A stretch of 64,000 nt of DNA from Yarrowia lipolytica (lineage: Eukaryota; Ascomycota; Dipodascomycetes; Dipodascales), in the NCBI RefSeq assembly GCF_001761485.1, contig NC_090775.1, positions 3,417,001 through 3,481,000 on the forward strand. Direction: 5' to 3'. Below are positions 18,215 through 27,572 of the stretch, piece after piece. The notes beneath the pieces are model-generated. The model made no database searches. It saw nothing but the letters and a program-made list of their open reading frames with translations, and was not told the DNA's origin. Position 1 is the first letter of the stretch, and each line of letters starts with the position of its first letter. The position numbers and the translations under genes are program-made.

Positions 18215-19705
18215 ATGACTGAGCTCTACTCTCACTCTCTCATTGTCGGCGCAGGCTTCTCTGGCGTGGCCACTGCAATCAAGCACATCAAGGAGTGGAA
18301 CAACCCCGACTTCCACATCTACGACAGAGACTCGGCCTTTGGAGGCACCTGGAAGGCCAATACCTATCCTGGCTGTGCCTCGGACGTTCCTGCCATCTTT
18401 TATTGCCTTACCTCAGACCCCAAGATTGATTGGAGCCACATGTACCCCTTCCAGAACGAGCTGTTCCAGTACTTTCAGGATGTTGCCACCAAGTACGGAC
18501 TTCCCGACAAGAGCACTCTCAACACCGAAATTGTGGAGATGCGATGGAACGAGAAAACCAAGGAATATACCACAACTCTACGAAACGTCAAGACTGGAAA
18601 CACCCACACTCACCGATCCAAGGTGGTGTTTGTGGGCCGAGGATGTCTCGTGGCCCCTAACAAGCTTAACCTGCCTGGTCTCGAGACCTTTAAGGGACCC
18701 GTCATGCACACTGCCCAATGGGACCATAAGAACTCCATTGTCAACAAGAACGTGGTTGTTGTTGGCCACGGTTGCTCTGCTGTGCAGGTTGTGTCTGATA
18801 TTGCACCAAAGTGTAAGACCCTGACCCAGTTTGCCCGGTCTCCACAGTGGATTATTCCTCGAATCGAAAAGATTCTTCATCCTGGCTTCATGAAGTTCCT
18901 ATCTTACATTCCAGGAGCAGTCCAACTAACTCGGCTGGTGCTCTTCTTCCTGCTCGAGTACTCGTGGACCATGTTCTCTGGAGCTTGGTGGTCAAAGCTT
19001 GACAACAGAATCAAGTCCACTCTGACATCCAGATGGATGCGATCTAAAGTGCCCGCCAAATATCATGACGTCATTGTGCCCAAGTTCTCCATGGGCTGCA
19101 AGCGAACCATCTTTGATCCCGGTTACCTCAAGCAGCTGTGGCTTCCCACCATGGAATTGTCCTTTGACCCTATTGTCAAGGTCAAGGAGCATTCAGTGGT
19201 GTCCCGAAACGGCCTCGAGTACCAGGCCGACGTCATTATCGACGCCACTGGCTTTGATATCCCTAAGTCAATCTCAGGACTCAAGGTCATTGGAGAGAAT
19301 GGAATCGAACTGGACCAGTTTTGGAACGGAAGAGTGTCTGCATACGAGACCGTCCAAGTGCCTAACTTCCCCAACCTCTTTTTCATCTTCGGACCCAACG
19401 CCTTGACCGGTCACAACTCAGTCACCTTTGCTATCGACAATTCTCTGGTCTATGTTGACAAGGTTGCCAGAGATCTTGTGTCTGGTAAGCCCAACTGCAC
19501 GTACGTGTCAGTGTCCGAGGAGGCCTACGACAAGTGGGTTGACGACGTCCAGGAGGCCACTTCTAAGACCACCTTTGGATCGGGAGGCTGTGCTTCCTGG
19601 TACCTCGGTGCCAACAAATACAACGGCACCACCTATCCCTGGACTCAGATTCGAGCTTGGTGGCACTCGCATTTTCCCAACCAGAAAGATATCATCCGAC
19701 ATTAA
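18215..19705 (+). CDS. Flavin-containing monooxygenase, Baeyer-Villiger-type, copy 2
   Basis: This paralogue of the gene at 15436 aligns with it along the whole length: VGAGFSG at 11-17, GGTW, FKGPVMHTAQW (the Baeyer-Villiger fingerprint), VVVGHGCSA and IDATGF. Both proteins share the terminal stretches GPNA.TGHNSV and YPWTQ..AWW. From the ATG at 18215 it is 496 residues; an in-frame ATG at 18170 would add 15 (511), but a TATA box 16 bases before that codon and the fit of the N-terminus to copy 1 favour 18215. The two copies have clearly diverged, so the duplication is not recent. Substrate unknown; the hydrophobic stretch (VQLTRLVLFFLLEY) is kept. Confidence 0.9.
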   Translation: MTELYSHSLIVGAGFSGVATAIKHIKEWNNPDFHIYDRDSAFGGTWKANTYPGCASDVPAIFYCLTSDPKIDWSHMYPFQNELFQYFQDVATKYGLPDKSTLNTEIVEMRWNEKTKEYTTTLRNVKTGNTHTHRSKVVFVGRGCLVAPNKLNLPGLETFKGPVMHTAQWDHKNSIVNKNVVVVGHGCSAVQVVSDIAPKCKTLTQFARSPQWIIPRIEKILHPGFMKFLSYIPGAVQLTRLVLFFLLEYSWTMFSGAWWSKLDNRIKSTLTSRWMRSKVPAKYHDVIVPKFSMGCKRTIFDPGYLKQLWLPTMELSFDPIVKVKEHSVVSRNGLEYQADVIIDATGFDIPKSISGLKVIGENGIELDQFWNGRVSAYETVQVPNFPNLFFIFGPNALTGHNSVTFAIDNSLVYVDKVARDLVSGKPNCTYVSVSEEAYDKWVDDVQEATSKTTFGSGGCASWYLGANKYNGTTYPWTQIRAWWHSHFPNQKDIIRH

Positions 19706-20042
19706 CTGATACAGTAAGTGGGGAGAACTTAATTTACTTGAATTGATTGTATGTGAAATACAGCGAGTACAGAAAATTGTGTAATTGTGGTATGTATTGT
19801 GTAGCTGATAAAAGTGTACATACTGTACTAGTACATACTGTACGATACTGTAATGCCATAGTGCCGTGTCTTGGATGTATGGTTTGAAACCTAGAGCAGC
19901 TAAAAGTGTATGGTAAAACTTCCAATAAATTACCTATGTAAATGGAACGGGTATTAATTACTGTAGATGTGAGGCTGTGCAGACGTGGGCTGTGTTGACA
20001 TGGGCTGTGTTGACATGGCTTCTGTAGGGCCGTGTGCCATGT
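19706..20042. other. Convergent intergenic with a repeated 13-mer
   Basis: This is the 3' flank of both the monooxygenase and the kinesin. It contains GTACATACTGTAC twice (19816-19828 and 19831-19843), separated by TA, and later a repeated GGGCTGTGTTGACATG near 19988-20020. Confidence 0.6.
19816..19843. repeat. 13-bp direct repeat GTACATACTGTAC
   Basis: Two exact copies two bases apart in a convergent 3' region; part of the intergenic TACTGTA/TACAGTA motif family. Confidence 0.85.
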
Positions 20043-21728
20043 CTAGACCTGGGTCAACGACTCCTTGCCGAAGCCCTCCTTGCCCAGAATGTTGAGTTGG
20101 GGGTCTCGAACCACAGACAACTTCTCAGGAGAATGACCTCGGGCTCCATTACGAAGCTGAGTGGGGGACACAGACAGAGGCATCGTGTTCATGTTGCTGG
20201 TCATGTTAGCTTTTCGTCGGTTGACAGCGTTCAGGGCACTGATGATCTTATCCTTATCCACCAGGTCAGCCTCCAGCTCCTCAATTCGCTCTCGCTGGTA
20301 TGCAAACACCTTCTCTGGACTCTGGGATCCAAACATGGTTCGGGCTTCCTCCGCCGTGCCCAGCTGCCTCTCCAGATGCTGAATGTACGACTTGTATTCC
20401 TTCTCTCGTTCGAGGGGATCGTTAACGGCGGTAGCCATTCGAGCAGAGTGCTCCAGTCGTTCTCGGAGGATCTTGTTCTCGCTCTCCAGACGCGAAAGCC
20501 GAGTAGTGGTAGGAATGTCGTCAGCCGTTCTCGCAGAGGCACCTCCCTTCTTGAGAGTCTCGATTTCGGCTCGGGCAGCGTCGAGCTGCTGCTGAAGTCG
20601 GTCTGCTCGAGCGTCTCCTCCTAGGGTGTTTTGTCGAACACTAACAGAGATGTTCTTGGTTCTAGCAGCGAATCGAAGAGTCTCCATAGCAGCAGTGGCG
20701 TCCCCATGGACAGTGCACAGAACGGAGACGAGAGACTTGCCCGAAAGAGCGGGCTGCAACAGTCGAGTGAGCTTGGAGTCTCGGAAGGGCAGATGAGCCG
20801 AGCCAGTGGACTGGTCGGAAAGACGTCCGATAATCAGAGCAAGAGTTAGAAGCGACTTGTTGATGAAAGAGCCCTCCTTTCGTCGCTCGTCATTGTCGGC
20901 AGCACGCTCACTTCCTGCCAAGTCACACAGATAGAGAGTGGCAGAGATGGGGGGCGAGAGGGCTGAAGAAGATCCCTCGACGGAGATCTGGACAACGGCA
21001 TGAGATCGTGACGATCGAGCATTGAACTCAGTTCCTTCTGTTCGTCGACACGCATCTCCTTGCTGCACCACGTCCAGTAGCTGTGCTGGAGACGTCACGA
21101 GAACCTCCTTGAGGCCATATGCCCTCACACCTCGGAGCGCGTCTTCTCTCAGCTTGATTTCCTCCGACGGTGTGCCGGGGTTGAGCAGATCGTTGAGATG
21201 CTCGTTGTAAATTTCCAGATACGACACTCGCACCTTGTAGTCGCCCTTGGCCGCGGCGGCAAACAAAGTCTCAGCAGACAGGGGGATGATTCCGGGATCT
21301 GCCTGTGTACCCTGCATGCTGTGAGTTTTTCCTGTGCCGGTCATTCCGTAAGCAAAGACTGTACCGTTGAAGCCGTTCATCACGTGGCCTACCAGGTCTC
21401 TGACCGACGACTCGAAAACATCTCGGTTTGCGCATCCTGGCGCGTAGACATTGTCGAAGGTGAAGTCGCCGAGATCCGTCTCGATGCGATTGTCTGAGAG
21501 CTGCAGTTGTGGAGCGGGGGGTCCTGTGGGCTTAGTGGTCGACGGCTTGACTCGTACTCCCACGGAGATGGTGCCTTGGTACGTTTCTCTGTTGCCCAGG
21601 GGTGTCTGGGGTCGTCGAAGAGGACTGATGTCTCCCATTCGGTTGGACCTCATGGACATTGTGGATGCAGGCCGTCGAAGCACCGGTGTCTGTGGACGCG
21701 ACGGGGTTTGGGGTCGGAACTGTCTCAT
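20043..21728 (-). CDS. KIP2: Kinesin-7 motor, KIP2/Tea2-like
   Basis: A 561-residue kinesin. After a proline/serine/arginine-rich N-terminus (RPQTPSRPQTPVLRRPAS) comes the motor domain: P-loop GMTGTGKT (128-135), switch I NARSSRSH and switch II DLAGSE. A neck and two or three coiled-coil stretches follow (DRLQQQLDAARAEIETLKK; LERQLGTAEEAR; RIEELEADLVDKDKIISALN). The motor shows kinesin-7 features (GIIPL after the P-loop, YLEIYNEHLNDLL, FRDSKLTRLLQ). Yeast Kip2 and fission-yeast Tea2 are plus-end-directed motors that carry CLIP-170-type cargo and stabilise microtubules. The first in-frame ATG is at 21728; the frame extends upstream only to GTG. At 561 residues it is shorter than yeast Kip2 (about 706). 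The subfamily is likely, not certain. Confidence 0.87.
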   Translation of the reverse strand: MRQFRPQTPSRPQTPVLRRPASTMSMRSNRMGDISPLRRPQTPLGNRETYQGTISVGVRVKPSTTKPTGPPAPQLQLSDNRIETDLGDFTFDNVYAPGCANRDVFESSVRDLVGHVMNGFNGTVFAYGMTGTGKTHSMQGTQADPGIIPLSAETLFAAAAKGDYKVRVSYLEIYNEHLNDLLNPGTPSEEIKLREDALRGVRAYGLKEVLVTSPAQLLDVVQQGDACRRTEGTEFNARSSRSHAVVQISVEGSSSALSPPISATLYLCDLAGSERAADNDERRKEGSFINKSLLTLALIIGRLSDQSTGSAHLPFRDSKLTRLLQPALSGKSLVSVLCTVHGDATAAMETLRFAARTKNISVSVRQNTLGGDARADRLQQQLDAARAEIETLKKGGASARTADDIPTTTRLSRLESENKILRERLEHSARMATAVNDPLEREKEYKSYIQHLERQLGTAEEARTMFGSQSPEKVFAYQRERIEELEADLVDKDKIISALNAVNRRKANMTSNMNTMPLSVSPTQLRNGARGHSPEKLSVVRDPQLNILGKEGFGKESLTQV

Positions 21729-22721
21729 GTTGGCTAGCTTTGGCAGAGTTGTGTCACTAGTGTCTTCTTCGTGATTGTGGGCCGTAATATACTTGTTGTA
21801 GGGAATGTTGTGGGTATGTACGATAGTTAAGAGTGTAGCTGTATGCCGCGCTGTGTGCTGCACGGTGTTGTTGAGAAGTCAAGAGCCCAAATGCAATGAT
21901 TTTCTGGAGTTTCAAAATCTTTTCGTGTCAGCGTCGTTTTTGGGGCACTAACGGGTACGACAGTTGTTAGACCGTAGCGTGTCAGATCTTTGGTGTCAAG
22001 TCGTTGTTTCGTGGTTGGGATGTTGTTTTTGCTTGTGCTTCTACAGTATATTAGCTTCGCCGACTTTTGATGTTGATCTTTTTCCCAATAGGTGTTTCCG
22101 GTACGCAGGTCGCGCAGTTGGCGCGTGTGGCCTAGTCACCACAACCCCCTAAACCGCCGGAAAAGAGGTGATGCATACTCCCGGGAGTTCAAATAAAAGC
22201 GACACGTAAGAAACTGAAGGGAGACATGTTATTAATCTCCACGCTTGAGACAATTTTAACCTCCCCATCTATAAGGGGGGCCTGCAAATCCTTCTATTTC
22301 TGACTTTACCCCTTTATCGAGCATGCTCACGTTTAACTTCCACGAACGAGAGGTGCCGCCATCGATACGCCAGGAATTCTTTGTAGCCAAAGAGCAGCCG
22401 TCTATGACAAGACGCACCTGGGTGTAAATGATAAGCTAACCAGTCGTATAGGAGGGTAGCGGTTGTGCCTGTCACATCACGTACCGTCCATAATGCTGTT
22501 ACCGTGGCTACATCTCTACTCTGTCGCCTTGTATAAACCGCGTTTGTCCCACGCGTTAATATTCTCCCCCAGCCCAGCGAGCCTCGAGTGTGCACCATCA
22601 AGCTTCATACTCCTTGCAGGGTTGACAGGGGTTAGGGTTGGTCCCTTTAAATTAACACGTAGTTGGGTCATCATCTTTCTCACAACCAACAACCCAACGG
22701 TACAATAAAAAAACAGACACA
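21729..22721. other. Divergent promoter region, kinesin and tropomyosin
   Basis: About 1 kb between divergent genes. A TTAGGG-type site lies at 22628-22641, 81 bases before the tropomyosin ATG. No other gene is seen. Confidence 0.55.
22628..22641 (+). promoter_or_regulatory. GGGGTTAGGGTTGG, possible Tbf1/Tay1-type site
   Basis: It contains TTAGGGTT, the reverse complement of the AACCCTAA core bound by Tbf1/TRF-like Myb proteins. It sits just upstream of tropomyosin. Confidence 0.4.
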
Positions 22722-23207
22722 ATGGACAAGCTCAAGGAAAAGATGAACTCGCTGCGGCTCGAGACCGATGCTGCCCAGGAGAAGGCCGACGAGGCTCTTG
22801 AGAAGGTCAAGGCCCAGGAGCAGGAGCTGCTCCAGAAGGACCACGAGATCCAGGCTCTCACCCACAAGAACTCTCTGCTGGAGGAGGAGGTTGAGAAGCT
22901 TGAGCAGCAGCTCTCAGAGTCCAAGGACGCCGCCGAGGAGGGCGCCACCCATGGTGCTGCCAACGAGGGTCTTTCCAAGAAGCTGGCCATCCTGGAGGAG
23001 GATCTGGAGAACTCTGACCGAAACCTGCGAGAGACCACTGAGAAGCTGCGACAGACCGACGTCAAGGCCGAGCACTTTGAGAGAAAGGTCACCTCTCTCG
23101 AGCAGGAGCGAGACGACTGGGAGAAGAAGCACGAGGAGCTGCTTGAGAAGTACAACGCCGCCAAGAAGGAGCTGGAGGAGATCACCCAGCAGCTCGAGAG
23201 CATCTAG
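22722..23207 (+). CDS. TPM1: Tropomyosin
   Basis: A 161-residue protein that is one continuous coiled coil with heptads from MDKLKEKMNSLRLE to ITQQLESI. This length is the same as yeast Tpm2 and fission-yeast Cdc8. Fungal tropomyosins bind along formin-made actin cables and the cytokinetic ring and are needed for myosin V transport. The start MDKLKEKMNSLRLE is the expected family N-terminus. No intron interrupts the frame. Codon use is strongly biased (GAG, AAG, CTC/CTG, CGA), suggesting high expression. It is transcribed divergently from the kinesin gene. Confidence 0.95.
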   Translation: MDKLKEKMNSLRLETDAAQEKADEALEKVKAQEQELLQKDHEIQALTHKNSLLEEEVEKLEQQLSESKDAAEEGATHGAANEGLSKKLAILEEDLENSDRNLRETTEKLRQTDVKAEHFERKVTSLEQERDDWEKKHEELLEKYNAAKKELEEITQQLESI

Positions 23208-25918
23208 GCGCTCGGACCCCTGCGATCCGGACAAGCTGCCAATGCGCAAGTTCAAGTTCAAGTCTCCCCCCGTGTTACCCTGCTCCATTGGATGTTTATT
23301 TCTGGCGTCCTTCTGATCAGTATGATAATTGTGATGCTATAAAACCCTGAAGGGTGTGATTGTGTAGGTGTGTCCGTGTCTGTACACGTGTGTTAATCGT
23401 GTAGTTGCAGTAACGAATTGTAGAGCTTTGATTTTAGGTCAATTGATCAGGTATCACGTGTTTTGGACCTGAAGATCGTTCTTTTATGTTGCTGTATGCG
23501 TCGCCTCAGATATATTGCTGTGACGAGATCGTGATGCGCATCCGTCGTGTGAACGAAAAACACCACACGTGAGGATATCTACGTTATTGTAACGACACAC
23601 AGGTTTTTGTAGGGAGATGTCAATTCCAGGAATACAATCGACGCATTTAACCCCGGAAAAATCACTTTTACGCCTTCATCATTGCTCCTCTGAACTTGGT
23701 GGCGACTTCAGGCTCGCGTCCAGGCTTAGCTGATACCATGTTTTTAGCTCAGTAGAGTTCAGAAACCGAGGGATGGATGGTTGGTTAAAACAGGAGTTTT
23801 AGGGGTATATGAAATATGAGAGGATTTAAATTTCGTCCAACTTACTAAACGGGACTGAATATATAATACTAAATGCGTATTGTTACCTCCAAATGCCTCA
23901 TTATCTCCGTTAAAAGCACTCACGCAAACTCTTGGTGATTGGTCTTTCAGTGGGGTTATGTGGCATCATCACATGGTCAACTCTAATTCTAAGTGTGCAT
24001 TGCCATGACGCTTGAATCGATTTCAGATGGGTGGACTATTGGGTGTTGGTGAATGCTACAAGCACAGTATGTCGTAAGGGGATATGGTTTCTGTCTAATA
24101 GGGTGTTTGTAAATGATTGTAAAATTCAGACTCCCGATTGTAGATTTGCTCAGGACCACAGCTTGGTTCCTCCTCATCGATATAAGGTGGACGAAAAGCT
24201 TTTGGGTTCGTGGACTTCGCGTGTGTTGAGTGGATAGTGACTTGGTGGGTCAGTAAAAGTCCTACTGTATTGGAAGTGGGTACAGTAATAGAGGTGGAAT
24301 TGAGCCTTGAGGGTTCCAGTTGTAGGATGAGGTGCTACGAGGACTATAATACTTGCAGTTGTAAGTATACTACACACGTATCTTCCCCTGTCTACAGTAT
24401 GTAAGGGCGTATGCTCTCTACTTGTACCAGTATGTAGTAGTCAATACTGCAAGGCTACACCTCTTAAAAAACTGTGCAGTTGATGTCACCACCACATACA
24501 ACCAGTTCGACCGATCATTACTGATTACATATCGTATATCTGGTATCGTAGTCTCCTCAATACAGACAGATTTTTGCCAAAAAGAGAGACATCACTACTC
24601 ATAGATAGGTTATGGGCGTGTTCTCCCAACCGCACGTTCGTTACTACAAGTAGCTACTTGTACCATAGTTAGCTGTACTACGTAGTAGCCACCTTCGATA
24701 TATTGTAGCTACTTGTACTTGTACCATATATACAGCACTATGATATGTCGTATTGCACTGTACAGTATTGTTGTCGCCGGTTCCAAAGCAACACTGTTTG
24801 TATCATATACTAAGTAGTTCGTACGATACACAGATGATCAGGTTGGAATCTTCGATGCTTCGCTCTAAAGCCCCAAACTCCCATCATGTGAGCTATTGTG
24901 CTGTACCAATGTGTAAGAGTAAGGAATACATGGTCCCATTCCGTATCCCCACACTGGTCGAGCCACTATTGGGGCGGGTTATTTGAAGGTTGTATACATA
25001 CTACAGCTACAGTTCGTACCGGTACTGTAGATATGGCTATACCGTAGGAGTGATGGCGCTTAGACTTCCTGTAACATGACCTTTGGCACAGTATCAATTT
25101 GCACTTCAATATACGGGTTGCCTCTCCACTGTATCTCATGTCTATTCACATCGGTGTCCGACGCACAGCATCAGATAAACAATCACTGTAATGTGGCGTT
25201 GATTGTTTGACACATTTGTTACAGCGTCCACAGGTGTGGAAATGAGTTGTCCAGTCTCTTGTTTCACTCTGCTTCGTTGATTATATGTACCTCCGATACC
25301 AGAGACGACAAACTGTCAACAAAACTAGATATTAAAATACTGACACTGTACCGACCAAATAAAGCACTTTGACTGTCTCAATTCCTGGACTAAAGGGGTC
25401 ACATCGCCTCGAACTGGTAAGCGGCTATTTTTAGTGCTCTCTGCGGTGTGTCTGACAGTCTCTGATCAATCAATCACGCCAACCCCAGCCATAAAGTTTA
25501 GCTGCTCTCATTTCGCTCATTGGGGCATTGTCGCATTGCGAGATTAGTGCCTTTATTATTTACAGTTGCACAGCAGACGGCCATGGTCTGCGACACAGAT
25601 CAATGGCTGGATCGCTCTACGAAGGCCAGAAATTCTTAAACCTGTGCACAAATACTCGCATCCGTAATACAATACCTCTCTTTTCTCTACCCATATCTCC
25701 CCCACCTACTACCCTCTCTTCAGCATGCTGTCCATGTGCATGCATTATCAGTCCTAAACGGGAAAGTCTGATACGGTTCGGAAGCAACCCTTACCCAATA
25801 ACCCCGGTTGGGACCACGGCAATAACCTTGTACATATATCGTTGCTACTGTCCTTCTTGGCTTCCTCATCATCCATCAGTTTCTCAGTGTTCAATTGGGA
25901 ATCTAGGACAAGAACAAA
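23208..25918. other. Intergenic, 2.7 kb, between tropomyosin and PEP4
   Basis: No gene recognised. It holds a dense cluster of TACTTGTA/TACAAGTA motifs (24360-24740), including an 18-bp perfect palindrome at 24645-24662 and two copies of the 14-mer GTAGCTACTTGTAC. Confidence 0.55.
24645..24662. repeat. 18-bp perfect palindrome TACAAGTAGCTACTTGTA
   Basis: The two 9-base halves are exact reverse complements. The copy is overlapped by the 14-mer GTAGCTACTTGTAC at 24650-24663, which occurs again at 24705-24718, 27525-27538 and 53920-53933. Confidence 0.85.
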
Positions 25919-27272
<1,354 letters not shown>

Positions 27273-27572
27273 GTGCCGTAGCATTCTATATAAGCATCTA
27301 ATGGATTATAACTTCGTATCTTAATCATCTGCAGACGTGTACAATACTTGCGCTGCCCAAAATTCACTATGGTACCAGCAATGGACTTCTACAATAGCAG
27401 GGATTTAGCAACTTTTCACACAGTGGTACATCTTGCAGTCAGATTAATACCACCGTTGCACATCATTGAATTTATGTGCAAAAGTAGCAATACTTTTATT
27501 TTTACTATCACATATACACAGACGTAGCTACTTGTACCTGGGATGGGCAGTCAAAAAATGCATATATTACAA
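27273..27572. other. Convergent intergenic, PEP4 and RAD53 3' ends
   Basis: 300 bases with no gene. It contains the 14-mer GTAGCTACTTGTAC at 27525-27538, within what should be the RAD53 3' UTR. Confidence 0.6.
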
